Source: Pochonia chlamydosporia 170 (taxonomy: Eukaryota > Ascomycota > Sordariomycetes > Hypocreales > Clavicipitaceae). Taken from it: a DNA stretch of 64,000 bases. The notes under the pieces are model-generated. The model was not told where the DNA came from, did no database searches, and worked only from the letters and a program-made list of their open reading frames with translations. The position numbers were made by a program, and so were the translations under genes. This document shows, piece by piece, positions 36,309-47,715 of the stretch (position 1 is the stretch's first letter; each line of letters begins with the position of its first letter). The stretch is taken from positions 1,178,001-1,242,000 of the forward strand of contig NC_035790.1 in assembly GCF_001653235.2 (NCBI RefSeq), given 5' to 3'.

Positions 36309-36869
36309 ACGCTTTCTACTAGAGTCTAGATTAAAACGTACCACCGTTTCTTTTGTTACAACAATCTGTGCATATAAACACACCTGTGCAATAGCCAATT
36401 AAATCGAGACACTAGTCTTAACTATTTTAACTCTATTCTACAATTTCTCCTCCTTCCGTGACGGCGTTCAGGTGTTGATACAATACGTGAGACGGCGTTT
36501 GGAGCACCAGCTACGTCAATCTTGATAGCTCCATAACAACCCTTGGAACAGCTGTGTGAGGTAATGGCTGAAAATATTCCTTGCCTTGATTCAACAGAGC
36601 CCTACCTAGATTGTTTCGCAATGTCAGTACCGTGGCGGTCTGTTGGAACACGCAATCTATAAGCACCTGCGACAACGCACAGATGAACATTAAAAGACAG
36701 ACTGCTTAGGTGTATAGTGCCATCGCATAACATGTTTTGAGCATCTCCGCAGTTTCTTTCACAAAAAAAAGTCCCAAGCAAGTATATAATGACACAATCA
36801 TCAATTATACAATCCCGTACGATTCATAGCAAATACATTTTCAGTGTAATCAACCACTCTAGAACCCAT
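36309..36869. other. Convergent 3' region of ATP4 and the Heh2/Src1 gene
   Basis: 0.56 kb with no supported gene and AT-rich tracts; facing 3' UTRs. Confidence 0.4.
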
Positions 36870-39098
36870 TTAATAAATCGGCCTCGACTCTTCCCATTTC
36901 CTCGTCTCAATCATGTCTTTGGAGTCCGGCGTCTCCTCTTTCGACTCTGGTAGCCACGAAACTCTCCCACTACGCCGTCTTCTCGCACCCTCGCCCTTGG
37001 TAGGGCCAATCCACTCCCAAGCGCGCCCAACTTCCCCGCTGCGGCCCTGTCTTTGGCCTGTGCGGACGTTGCTATTCTGCTCTACGACGGCTCTAACCCT
37101 TTGCCAGATTCTCTCGCGCTCGGAGAGAGCGTGAATAGACCTTAGAACGTCATCTCTCAGGTTCGGCAAGAAGAGCCAGGGATCGTCAAGATCCTCTTCT
37201 CCAAGCTCCCGCTGATCCGCCAGTCGCTGCAAGACCAAGTCTACCAGGGCTGGAACCTGGGCAGAGGTCGCAACATGGCGACGATAACGTGAACGTACGT
37301 TTAAACTTCCGAGGGCTAAGAAGATCAGAAATCCAATTGCGAGTCGATATCTTGCCAGTCCGAGCCAGATTGAGCGCTTGATGGCGCAGGTGAGCGAAAG
37401 GCGAGCGAGAGAGGTTGACGAAAGCCTTCTGACTGGAAGATTGGATGCACCGGTAGGTCTGTTGGGTCAATGACGGATCTGATTAGTTTGTGTGTCAGAA
37501 GAGTGAATTTCATTTTAAGACAAGCAAAGACGATGCCACAGATGGAGGGCCGATTTGCATCGCTTTGCGGAAGAAAAAAATTTCGGCGGTACTCACTTGG
37601 TTGTTGTGTCGACTTGAACCTCAATCTCATCTCGAGTCGTGACTTTGCCAATAGCCTTGTCCCACAGATCGTCAAACTCTTGATCACTCAATCTTTTGTT
37701 TCTCTTCTTGCTGACGGCCTCTTTCAACTCTTCCTCTGCAATCGCAGGCGAATTTTCCTGTTGTCCAGCTTCATCAACCAAGTCACCACACTCGTACTTG
37801 GCTCGGCGTTCTCTAAGCTCCTCAACGGCCTTGTCAGCTACGGCCTGAACTCGGCGTTCCTGCTCGCTGTCAGGCTCACATGTCGGTGGAAGGGGGACAA
37901 GCCCGCCAAACGACAGTGGGTGAGGCTTCTGGATGAATCCTTTGTCACAGGTAACAGTGAATCCCTCAGAACAATATGCATTCGGAGGGCATGGCTCGCA
38001 TTGAGGTTCGACAAAAGGCAGCACCGCATCGGGAACGGTGATTTCTGGTGGGAGGAGTGACTTTGCCTCTCTGCCAAGGCCGCAGTATCCTACAGCGAGC
38101 TTCTCCTGTCGATACCAAGCGCCATAAGCGCCAAGAAGTGCCATAAGAAGGACGAAGAGGGGTGTCAGGACGCTTGTTTGGCGAGCTGGTGCGCGGCTCT
38201 TGCGCGAAACGGGGACGACTTCACCGGTGCTCTGAGCCTCTTCCAATTCCAGCTGCTCATCAGCGGTAAACTCCTCACCAGGCTCCAAGGCGAATTCAGG
38301 AGATCTTTGCCGCAACTTAGGCGCTGAAATCTCCGAGGCTCTGGGCTTCTTGCTTCGATCAGTGAAGCCATCCGTCCGCCTTCTGGCGGATTGCGCGCTT
38401 CGAGTGGCACCATCCCCTACAGTGCGTCGTCGGTTGCTTGGAGTGATTACAGGCGGCGGCGAGCTTCCGCTTTGGAAAGGGTTATCGTCTGTAAACACAG
38501 ACTCGTCATGTTCGTCGTCGTCGTCGTCGTCTTCCTCCTCTTCCGGATGAATATTCGACCGATCTGAATGCAATGGATAGTCTTCCTCCGGCTCCGACTC
38601 ATCCTTGATTTGAGGTGTCACAGTCCTTCTGCTGCTTCGACGCGTCGATTTTGAAGCTACAGATGCAGCGCCATCATCTTCATCAAAATGTGATAGTTGC
38701 CGACTGGCAGATCTTGAGCTGCGCTTGCGTGGGCTACGAAGAATGTTGGACTCCGCTACCTCGGGTTCGACCTTAACCCTACCAGAGCTCTTCCTTGGTG
38801 ACATCGACCTGCGAGCAGACGAATGGCGAGGGCGCGTATCGGGCTCGTCCCAGACATTAGAGTCCTCTGCACTGCCGGCATTGACGAAGCCCAAGCTAGA
38901 TCGTTTTGCTCTGGCTCTTTGCGCTCGTAGCTTGGCCGCTTGTGACAAAACGTGATCATTGACCAGCTCGACTAACTGACTCTTCTTCGCCGTAGAGGGA
39001 TAATCCACGTTATGCGTGACGAGGATGGATCGCAGGCGCGGTACGGTCACACTGCGGGCATCGAAGCCCTCTTGAAGGTAATCATCGATGTCGGACAT
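36870..39098 (-). CDS. heh2: Inner nuclear membrane protein Heh2/Src1 (HeH/LEM and MSC domains)
   Basis: Exons 39098-37597 and 37458-36870 give 696 residues; the intron is 138 nt. The N-terminal HeH/LEM-like fold (about 1-50) shows DYLQEGFDARSVTVPRLRSIL and a helix ending ELVNDHV. A Ser/Arg-rich, bipartite basic region and a 13-residue acidic run (from a GTC/GAC microsatellite at 38514-38535) follow. The first membrane helix is about 310-329 (LFVLLMALLGAYGAWY). The lumenal part has conserved cysteines (CEPCPPNAYC...CDKGF). A second membrane helix (IGFLIFLALGSL) precedes the nucleoplasmic Man1-Src1 C-terminal domain ending in WEWIGP. These proteins anchor chromatin and assist nuclear pore quality control. 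Divergent from coq6. Confidence 0.88.
38512..38545. repeat. heh2: GTC triplet microsatellite in the heh2 coding region
   Basis: A GTCGTCGTC run followed by TTCCTCCTCTTCC codes on the minus strand for an Asp/Glu run. In-frame length variation between strains is likely. Confidence 0.7.
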
Positions 39099-39735
39099 GA
39101 TGATAGCGGAGATCGCGTAGCTGTTGAGGAAACTAGAATCTCCGGCAATGGCAGAGGTGGATGCGCAATGACAAGTTCAGGAACCGTTCCGGCTTGGCTT
39201 GGCTGAGGAATGCAGCGGCAAACAGTGGTGAGACAAGGTCAACACGGCAGCCGAGGATAGATCGGACAGGTTACAGCTGAGGTCGCAGCTGATGGCCCTT
39301 TATTCATGCAGGGAGAAAGAGGCGTCGATAAGGCCACAGAATAGAAGACCTTAGATACTGAAGATCTTGACACCAGAGCGCTGTCCGCACTATAGTCAGC
39401 AAAGCGCTATTGCAAGGATGACAGATATGCAAAACTGGCGGCGACGTTCATCGATTGTTGTTGATCAAAGTAGAACTCCACTGACGCAACCATAGCGCCG
39501 TTGTCTGTGGCAACTAGGACAGATAATGGATCCGAGATCAAGGTTTGCTCAAGAAGCTGAGGCTGGTGCCCACAGCCACATGTGGCGCAGAGCGGACCAC
39601 CCGCAGCCATGTTTCATGCAAGCATGAGATGGGACGGGAGCTTGCATGATTATCATCCCACCTTAGAAGCTTCAACTTTCAAACGCAATTGACACTTCAC
39701 TAGCTCGTATTGCCTGTTTGCTTTCCCACGCAACA
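39099..39735. promoter_or_regulatory. Divergent heh2/coq6 intergenic region
   Basis: About 0.64 kb between two start codons; must hold both promoters. No coding region or RNA recognised. Confidence 0.4.
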
Positions 39736-41275
39736 ATGCCACAGGCCACAATGGTCGGGGCACGGGGACTTTTGTCAACGTCAACCTTTGTTTGCAGAAG
39801 CTGCTCTCGATCCGTCCGCCGTCAATCTCAGCGCTCGTACTCAACATCAAGAGATGACATATACGACGTAGTTTGTGTTGGCGGTGGTCCAGCCGGTCTG
39901 AGCCTATTGACAGCCCTTCGTACGCTTCTCTCTTCATTCAGCAGTCTTATCTTGCTTAATATCCTCTAACTATTCCCCAGGTGCAAGCCCAATCACATCC
40001 AGACTGCGAGTTGCCCTCGTCGAAGCCCAAGACCTTTCCAAGACCGCCGCCTTCTCCCTCCCGCCGACCCAGTTCTCAAATCGCTGCAGCTCCTTAACAC
40101 CTTCATCAGCCCAATATCTCAACACAATCGGAGCATGGACGCACATGAAGCGCGAGCGAATCCAAGACTTCCACGAGATGCAAGTCTGGGATGGCGTCAC
40201 GGACGCCCGAATTGAATTCGACCCTCCGCAAAGCTCCGGTCCCAGCAAAACTATTGCCTACATGACGGAAAACCTGAACCTTACATCCGGCCTGTTAAGG
40301 CGTCTAAATGAGTTAGGCAACGTCGACATCTTCGACAATTCGAGAGTGGAGAAAATCGACCTGGGCGAGGAGACTGAAGATATGGACCTCAGCGAGTGGC
40401 CCATCGTCCATCTATCCGGCGGCCAATCTCTAGCTGCGCGACTTCTCGTCGGCGCTGACGGCGCCAACAGCCCCGTACGATCATTTGCAGGCATCGAGAG
40501 CCGTGGTTGGGACTATGGCAGACATGGTCTCGTCGCGACGCTGCAGCTCGAAGGTGAGGGATGGGGCGGACAGTTCAGCAAGATCGCGTACCAGCGCTTC
40601 TTGCCTACTGGTCCTGTTGCTATGCTCCCCTTGCCAGGCAATTACTCAACATTGGTGTGGTCTACTACGCCAGAGAATGCAGCGCTATTGAAAAAACTAT
40701 CTCCCAAAGACTTCATCGCCTTGGTAAACGCGGCGTTCCGTCTCAGTCCTGTGGACCTAGGATACATGCACACCCAGACAGAGGGACAAGAGGACGAATA
40801 CAACTGGAGGATGCAGCATACCCCCGTGGACCTTGAAGCCATCCCACAAACTGTCATCGGTGTGCAAGAAGGCTCCATCGCCTCATTCCCCCTGAAGCTC
40901 CGCCACGCAGACACGTATATTGGCGAAAGAATCGCACTGGTGGGAGATGCAGCGCACACCGTCCACCCCCTGGCCGGACAAGGTCTCAACATGGGACAAG
41001 GTGACGTGCAGAGCCTCGTCAAGAGCATAGAGTACGCTGTTTCGCATGGACAGGATTTGGGAACTCAATTGTCTCTTGAGAGCTACAATAGCGAGCGGTA
41101 CGCTACTAACCATGTCTTGATGGGCGTGTGTGACAAGCTGCACAAGATCTATTCTGTTGAGAGCGGGCCATTGGTTGGTCTTCGATCTATAGGCTTGCAG
41201 GCTGTTAATGCTCTGTCGCCGTTGAAGAATTTCTTCATGGGACAGGCATCCGGGACTGGTGTCAAAGTTGTATAG
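39736..41275 (+). CDS. coq6: Ubiquinone biosynthesis monooxygenase Coq6
   Basis: Two exons, 39736-39919 and 39981-41275 (61-nt intron), give 492 residues. Coq6 is a mitochondrial flavin monooxygenase that hydroxylates the quinone ring at C5 in CoQ synthesis. An Arg/Ser-rich targeting lead (about 1-40) is followed by the FAD dinucleotide fold VVCVGGGPAG (45-54). The DG motif is in GADGANSPVRSFAG, and the GD motif is in RIALVGDAAHTVHPLAGQGLN. All are intact. The start is the ATG at 39736; an upstream near-cognate extension is not needed. Confidence 0.95.
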
Positions 41276-41521
41276 GAAACATGATCTCGGGGAAGCGAGT
41301 CAAATATGTAAAAGTAGTGTATAAGAAGAGTTGTAACAATAAAATAGACATGCACATCTTGCAAATTGGCACTTCATATTCACGTACACATCAGTTGAGT
41401 GGCACAGAGTACATAACGAGAAACGACTTCTATGGAGTATTTACGGGTTCTCCCAGCCAGCTATGACTACAGACAAAGGAAATATCTTAACCGAGGTTTC
41501 TTTTATCTCCTTGTCTCCAAT
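41276..41521. other. Convergent 3' gap between coq6 and nuo49
   Basis: Under 250 bp, AT-rich, presumably overlapping 3' UTRs. Confidence 0.35.
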
Positions 41522-43075
41522 TTACCGATCCACCTCACCTGAGTGAATTGTTAGTACGTGTGAAGTTAAGAAAAGAACAATGGGGATGCAATATTGAACT
41601 TACCAAACACCAAATCCATGGTACCAATTACGGCAACAGCATCGGCCAACAAGTGACCCTTGGAGACATGATCGAAACCGCCCAAGTGAGCAAATCCAGG
41701 AGCACGAATGTGGCACCTATAAGGACGCTCGCTACCATCACTGACAACATACACACCCATTTCACCCTTGGGGGCCTCAATGACGGAGTAGGTCTCGCCG
41801 GGAGGAACAGCATAGCCCTTAGTGTACAGAAGGAAGTGGTGAATGAGGGCCTCCATGTTCTCCTTCATGGCGGTACGAGGGGGAGGTGAGATCTTGTAGT
41901 CCTCAACACGGACGGGTCCGGCGGGCATCTGGTTCAGACATTGGTGGATAATGCGGAGGGACTGGCGGAACTCCTCCATTCGGCAGAGGTAGCGATCGTA
42001 GCAGTCACCGTTCTTGCCCACGGGGACATCGAACTCGACCTTGTCGTAGGCGTCGTAGGGCTGGCTCTTTCGGATATCCCAGGGAACACCAGAGCCTCGG
42101 AGCATAACACCAGTGAAGGAGAGGTTGAGAGCATCGGCGGCGGAGACGACACCGACACCTCTCAGTCGCTCAACCCAGATACGGTTATCAGTAAGCATTT
42201 CTTCCGTCTCGTCAATGCGGTCACCGAACTGGGTAGCCCACTGGTAGATGTCGTCGAGCAAACCAACAGGGATATCTTGGTGGACACCACCGGGGCGAAC
42301 ATAGGCGGCGTGAAGACGGGCACCAGAGACACGTTCGTAGAATTCCTGCATCCGCAAAGTTAGCGGCAGCCGATCAAACTGCAGTCTGCAATAGCCTAAG
42401 ATGCTTCCGGGTACGCACCATGAGCTTCTCTCGTTCCTCGAAACCCCAAAGGAAAGGCGTCAGAGCACCAACGTCCATTGCGTGGGACAACACAGACATC
42501 AGATGGTTCAGGACTCGGGTGATTTCTCCAAACAGAGTACGGATATACTTGGCACGCTCGGGAATTTCAATGTTGAGAAGCTTCTCGACAGCAAGGGCAA
42601 AGCATTGCTCGTTGGTCATCATAGAAACGTAATCCAATCGGTCGAAGTAGGGGAGCGCCTGCAGGTATGACTTGTACTCAATCAACTTCTCAGTGCCTCG
42701 GTGCAGAAGACCGACGTGAGGGTCGGCACGAATGATTTCTTCGCCATTGAGCTCGAGAATAAGTCGAAGCACACCGTGGGCAGCAGGATGCTGAGGACCA
42801 AAGTTGACGGTGTAGTGTCTAACCTTGCGGTCCTCGACCGAGTTCTCGCGCGACTTTTTTACCGACCCGGGGATGTGCTGTGTGGTGCCGTAGGGATCGC
42901 TGGGATGGGCAAAGTCGTCATCAACGGGGATGAGTCTGGTTCCCATGGGCTCGGGAGTAGCGTATTTTCGAAGGCATGTCGTCGAGAAGGGTCGTGCTGC
43001 GAGATGCCTCGTCGCAGGTCGGAGGCAGAGACGCTTGGCGCCGTGGCCAGCGAGCCTCTGCAGAGAGGAAGCCAT
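41522..43075 (-). CDS. nuo49: NADH:ubiquinone oxidoreductase 49-kDa subunit (NDUFS2), mitochondrial
   Basis: Exons 43075-42419, 42345-41604 and 41538-41522 give 471 residues. The subunit forms the quinone pocket of complex I next to the N2 cluster. A basic targeting lead ([20 protein letters not shown]) precedes the conserved body: [40 protein letters not shown], and [20 protein letters not shown]. The last exon is 17 nt and supplies the terminal EVDR, which matches the family C-terminus. Without it the frame would run into unrelated sequence. An ATG further upstream (43219) is out of the conserved lead and less likely. Confidence 0.95.
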
Positions 43076-44099
43076 TGGGATGGAGCGGAGAGGGTGCCTG
43101 AAGCAAGAGGATATGCTGGAGATCCTCCTGGAGAGCCTCTTGCTCGGAGTCAATGGCTTGTGGGCTGAGGGGAATTCGCCTTGGTGGTTATGTATGGCCC
43201 GTTGTCCCGAATGTTGCACGTCAATATTCGGGGCAGCTTTGACGATGGTGGGTTCACAGGTGGGTTCGGGTCATTATTTTTGCGGGCTGTGGGCCAATCA
43301 GGGTGAAGTCATTACTCTAACAATTGGATGTGAGCCTTGGTGTTTCAGTGGGTGCAAGTGTACAGGCACCACACTTTGTTCATGACGGCATAGACAAACC
43401 GAATGGCTGGCATTGCAGTTTCCGTTTCGCGGTTCTATGAGGATCTCTCCTATGTTGCTTAATCGGGGCTTGGGCAAGTTTATCGAATGCGTTATGTTGG
43501 GGTCAAACCGCTCGCCAATGGCAAATGTGCCATCATGTGGCATCGGGGCAGCCTTAAGGTTAACCTTCAGATCATCAATCACAGAAGTGATATGACGAAA
43601 CCCTTTCAATCTTATTCTCCATATATCTTTAAATGTCTCCTCTTCACTTTGCCGTACAGCCGGCCTTCTAACAAGATCTGATGCCGCTTTTGGTCGAAGC
43701 TCCAGCAGCCATTTGCGCAAATCGTCTCTTCAATTGTATATCGTCGTGTGTCTCGACAATCATCAGGCAGAAACAAGGACGGCTCTTAACCTAGGGACAA
43801 TGCTCAGATGGTGGTGAAATACAACGGCCGGTTCCCTTCGTCTACATCATTTTGGCAGGCAAGTGCGGTGTCAAAGATAAATGGGAGGCTACTACGTTCA
43901 CGTCTCACTCGCGTGCTATTCAAAGGAAACCACTTCTTCATTCATCCCCATCTATGATCATAAACCACCACGGATCCTAATCCCATGAAACAGTCCCTGG
44001 CTACTTTGTACCCGCAAAGCCCAGCCCATGATGCCCTCTCTGGCTCCTCAACATACCCACATCCGCACCTAAACTGCAAGAAGGGATTTCCCATTTCAA
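43076..44099. other. Intergenic region between nuo49 and the small secreted protein gene
   Basis: About 1.0 kb with the nuo49 promoter. A 140-codon minus frame at 43298-43720 shows no family similarity and atypical composition, so I leave it out. Confidence 0.4.
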
Positions 44100-44404
44100 T
44101 TACTTGTGCCTAAAAGGTCCAAATATTAGTATGAAACATCTCTTTACACCAGCGGATTAAAGGCCTAGCAGATTGCTTACGGTTTGCAAATGCACGATTT
44201 GCATTGCTCCTTATGATTTTCAGAGACTCTGTACTCGCCCTTATGGCTACAATGCGCCCTTGGTGCTTTGCATGCCGATGGATATGCTCCAGGGAAAGCG
44301 GAGCATTCAATGCGATCGTTCGACCTCGTGTCTAGCTGGGGCTCGGCGAAGGCAGCTGCGCTAAGAAAGCTGATGCAGATGAGAGATAGGTGCGTCAACT
44401 GCAT
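44100..44404 (-). CDS. Small secreted six-cysteine protein
   Basis: Exon 44404-44181 plus a 10-nt exon 44109-44100 give 77 residues. Residues 1-20 (MQLTHLSLICISFLSAAAFA) look like a signal peptide with a typical AFA cleavage site. The mature part of about 57 residues has six cysteines spaced C-x10-C-x6-C-x15-C-x2-C-x-C, ending CICKPHK. The intron (44180-44110) has consensus GTAAGC...TAG ends and an ACTAAT branch-like site, which supports a real gene. A TATATATA box lies about 110 bp upstream (near 44510). Small secreted cysteine-rich proteins of fungi may be antimicrobial, adhesive or host-directed; nothing here says which. I recognise no named family. Confidence 0.65.
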
Positions 44405-46165
44405 GATGATTCGAGTGTAAAGATATAATAGGTACGTTGGCGTTGGCAGAAGTGAAGATGATGTGTTTGTAGATCAGATTTGAAAATATTACGGGCAGGA
44501 GTACATGTCTGTATATATACGAGCGAGACTCGACCGTTGGCTTTTGTTCGAGTTGGTGTACCAAACGGGTGACGTATGGTTACACAGCTGCTGGTGTACA
44601 AAACCGTTGTGCTTTTGTCGAGAGGACGCTTGTGCCTGGGAGGAAGCCTAAGCTCTATCATGCGTTGTGTATTGTCCTCGTTAGAACGGGTTTCATCATG
44701 TATCAAGCTGCCTTGGTTGCGTTCATGTATCACACTGCCTGATTACACAAGGAGTGAAGCGGAGCTGCAATCAAGACAAACGGGATAGTGACTCTTGCGA
44801 ACCTGTGACCAGGAGAATTAACTTGTTGAACAAATCATGAGTAGGTTTGTGTACCTTTCATTGACGGTCCAATGTCATCTGAAAAAGACTCAGCTTGGGT
44901 CAAGTGAATGATACAACGAATCATGGCACCAAATATGGCAACATATCCACAATGTGGTGCTTGAATGGATTACCAGTAAAGCCAGCAGCTTACGGAAAGC
45001 ATTCCTGTTTGTTACGTACGTCACCAGTCTATCTATTATTTTAGCTAAACAGAGGTCGCGGGGTGTTTCATTCAGAGAGAGTAGTATAGATCCTGTTAGA
45101 AAGCTGGAAGAACCGGATCCCACGTACTCGAGCACAGTCAAGTTGGGCAATGTGACCAGCTCTATGGCAGAACATGTTCACCTTCACATAACTAAGGACC
45201 TGTTGTTACCAGGAGTTTGTGAATGAGAAAGAGGGTGTGGCTTGACAAAGGTGTATCGTATTTCACACACATTAAAGCCAGTGCAAGGCTGACGAATTCC
45301 TCACCAGGTGTAGTAGCCATTGCTCTAATACTGGGCAGCTATTTGCTTTATTTTATTTTCATAGCCGTGTAATTGCTAAACTACACGGCAAGCCCTAGCC
45401 ACAAGTTTAACTGCAGGCCCCACGAATTCAGGTCAGTGTGCAAGCCATTGCAAAAGAGTTCTAAAACATTAAAAGCTATATGTAAGTCTAACAGATTAAA
45501 TCAAGTGTCTTATTATTGCTGACATGCGTGGTAAGTATGACTGAATACCCCGGAGGCGCGCGAAGGTTCTTAGGTATGTGAGATCTGTCTGAAGAAACTA
45601 ACATGCCAACTCTCATTTCGTCGCATACAGATTTAATCAATTGAATCCAATTTAACATGGAATCATCTTTCCTTTCTCACCATCGACACGTCATAGTCTT
45701 CAACACCACGAGCAGCAAGGGTCGCCACTGGTTAATCCTCCCCATTGGCGCAAGACTTCGGCTGTTTCCCAAAACACCAGCTCCCGGGGTTCGTCACTGA
45801 CATCCTCCCGTATTCAACAACTAGCGCAGTCAGCACAGCCGCAATCTAGCAGGTACAGAAAAGGTTAAGCATGTGCTTTAACCATAGAAGTTCAAAACAA
45901 GATCAGATGTGGCGCCAAGGGGCATCGAGCCCAGTCCGCACGTTTCCATGAACCCCAGATGCAGGACTCCAATTATAGCAACCAGGTTCACCAAGCCGAC
46001 CTGCAAAACTAAAGCTTGGCGCAAACTAGGATACATACGAGCTGCATTCACGACGAAATACATAATGCCATCTATTTCTCTAAACCCCCAGCATTTCAAC
46101 CCCAACCCAAACGTAAACAACCTTCCGTTTTGCGCTCAACACCATCACCATCCCCCCTCACCACC
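44405..46165. other. 1.8-kb gene-free region
   Basis: It holds the promoter of the secreted protein gene (minus) and of the BTB gene (plus). A 90-codon frame at 44954-45226 begins at GTG and resembles nothing I know. The 45240-45660 part is AT-rich. No repeats or RNA genes recognised. Confidence 0.4.
44508..44520 (-). promoter_or_regulatory. TATA-like element of the small secreted protein gene
   Basis: The sequence GTATATATAC, about 105-115 bp before the ATG at 44404, is well placed for a TATA box. Inferred from position only. Confidence 0.45.
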
Positions 46166-46831
46166 ATGACAGACATCACCGCCTCCCACGAAACCATCCT
46201 CCTCCGCGTCGGCGAAAAACAATTCCACACCTCCAAACACACCCTCTCCCCGAGCGGCTACTTCAACGCCCTCTTCACAATCCACCCGTCCCCCCAAACC
46301 GACTTCTTCCTCGACGCCGACCCCGACATCTTCACCGACGTCCTGCGCTACCTCCGCACACACATCTACCCGCTCTACCACACGCCCGACAACGGCTTCG
46401 ACGTCCCGCGCTACCACGCGCTGCTCGCCCAAGCGCGGCTCCTGCAGCTCGACGAGCTGGCGGCCTGGGTCTCCAACAAGGAGTACCTCAACGCCGTGTG
46501 GACGAAGACGCGGTTCGTGAGCGCCACGCTCTACGGGGACAGGCAGCTGGAGCAGCTGCAGAACAATCTGTGGTCGAACGAGGAGCGGACGAGGTCGTTT
46601 TCGTTTAAGCAGGCTGATTCAAGGGCGTGGAAGTGTCCTGCGGGAGTGTACCTGCACGATGGGGACAAGGCGGCTTGTGTGAAGGCGCGGTGTCCGGGGT
46701 TTGGGGGCGAGCATGTCGTGAGTATGAGGACGTTTAAGATTGATGCTATTGTGGAAAAGGTTGAGATTAGGGAGGATGTATTGGTGGAGATGAGGCCGGA
46801 TGTGTTGCCGCCGTATCATGGGCATGACTGA
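46166..46831 (+). CDS. BTB/POZ (KCTD/T1-type) domain protein
   Basis: An intronless 221-residue protein starting at MTDITASHETILLRVG. Residues 10-100 form a T1-type BTB fold, with ILLRVGEKQFHTSKHTLS, SGYFNALF and FLDADPDIFTDVLRYLR. The C-terminal half carries three or four cysteines (WKCPAGVY, AACVKARCPGFG) and no other known domain. Such proteins often bridge Cullin-3 to substrates or form oligomers; which applies here is unknown. The codon use of the first half is C-rich at third positions. Convergent with the GNAT gene 188 bp away. Confidence 0.82.
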   Translation: MTDITASHETILLRVGEKQFHTSKHTLSPSGYFNALFTIHPSPQTDFFLDADPDIFTDVLRYLRTHIYPLYHTPDNGFDVPRYHALLAQARLLQLDELAAWVSNKEYLNAVWTKTRFVSATLYGDRQLEQLQNNLWSNEERTRSFSFKQADSRAWKCPAGVYLHDGDKAACVKARCPGFGGEHVVSMRTFKIDAIVEKVEIREDVLVEMRPDVLPPYHGHD

Positions 46832-47018
46832 GAAGAAACTGACTTGGCATGGTAGTGTTATCGTGAGGGACTTGTTGTATTTGTAGTCTAATCTAATGGC
46901 ACCGATAATCTGTAATGACTGCTCTAGCTGAATACTTGAGAAACTATGCTACCAACAAAAGTTCGGTAAACACCACGCCAATATCACCAACTCCAAACTC
47001 CAACTCCAAACCCAACAT

Positions 47019-47636
47019 CTACAACCCCAAATCCGCCCTCACAACCCCCAAAGCAACCACATCCAACACCACACCCCCCTTCTCAACCGCCCTCCTCCTC
47101 ACCCCCTCCCTCACAAACCCACTCTTCTCCAAAACCCTCACGCTCGCCATATTCGACGAATACGCCTCCCCATCAATCCTATTCAAACCAGGCCACGTCT
47201 CAAACGCCCACCTCACCACCGCAGAAATCGCCTCCGTGCCATACCCCTTCCCCCAAGCCGACGGCGTCAGAAAGTATCCCAACGCCCACGTCCTGTAGAA
47301 CACATCCTGCAGCGGGCGGAGTCCAAAGCCCCCAATCATGACACCCTCCGTCTCCCCTTCCAGGGGCTTGAGGAGGATCGCCCCGTGGGTAGGGTAGTGC
47401 GGGTCGGCGCCCTTTCCGTCGCCGGCGATGAACTCTGCCGCCGCTTCGACGGTGTAGGGCGAGGCGAATCTGTCGCTGAGGGTGGCGGCCACGTTGGTGT
47501 GGTTTGCGGCGGCGGAGAGGGCGGGTGCGTCGGCAGGAGTATAGCGGCGGAGGATGAGGCGTGGTGTTTCGAGGAGGATTGTGCCGGGGAGGGGGGAGGG
47601 GGGGTTTGGTGATGTGAGGGTTCTGTTAGGTGGCAT
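47019..47636 (-). CDS. GNAT-family N-acetyltransferase (RimJ/RimL-like)
   Basis: A 205-residue intronless protein from the ATG at 47636. It begins LETPRLILRRYTPADAPAL, the usual first strand and helix of Acetyltransf_3 enzymes. The acetyl-CoA-binding motif A is in SAWGKGYGTEAI, followed by NMASVRVLEKSGFVREGV near the end. The substrate (protein N-terminus or small amine) is unknown. An upstream lead from 47741 is Thr/Leu repetitive, overlaps a GTGAGTGT-rich microsatellite and is unlikely to be coding. Confidence 0.85.
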   Translation of the reverse strand: MPPNRTLTSPNPPSPLPGTILLETPRLILRRYTPADAPALSAAANHTNVAATLSDRFASPYTVEAAAEFIAGDGKGADPHYPTHGAILLKPLEGETEGVMIGGFGLRPLQDVFYRTWALGYFLTPSAWGKGYGTEAISAVVRWAFETWPGLNRIDGEAYSSNMASVRVLEKSGFVREGVRRRAVEKGGVVLDVVALGVVRADLGL

Positions 47637-47645
47637 TTTGAATGT

Positions 47646-47715
47646 GTTTTTTGTTTGTTGTGGATGAGTGAGTGTGAAGGTGAGTGTGAGTGTAAGTGTG
47701 GATGACTTATATGTG
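47646..47715. repeat. Degenerate GTGAGTGT/GTAAGTGT simple repeat
   Basis: A purine/T-rich run with repeated GAGTGTGA-type units just 5' of the GNAT gene. Its composition is typical of a decayed microsatellite. Confidence 0.5.

Noticed and set aside
43298..43720. A 140-codon minus-strand frame upstream of nuo49
   Set aside because: No recognisable family, low-information composition and no signal peptide or domain; it overlaps the likely nuo49 promoter.
44954..45226. A 90-codon plus-strand frame in the 44.4-46.2 kb gap
   Set aside because: Begins at GTG, has no recognised domain, and lies in an AT-rich gap with no splice context.
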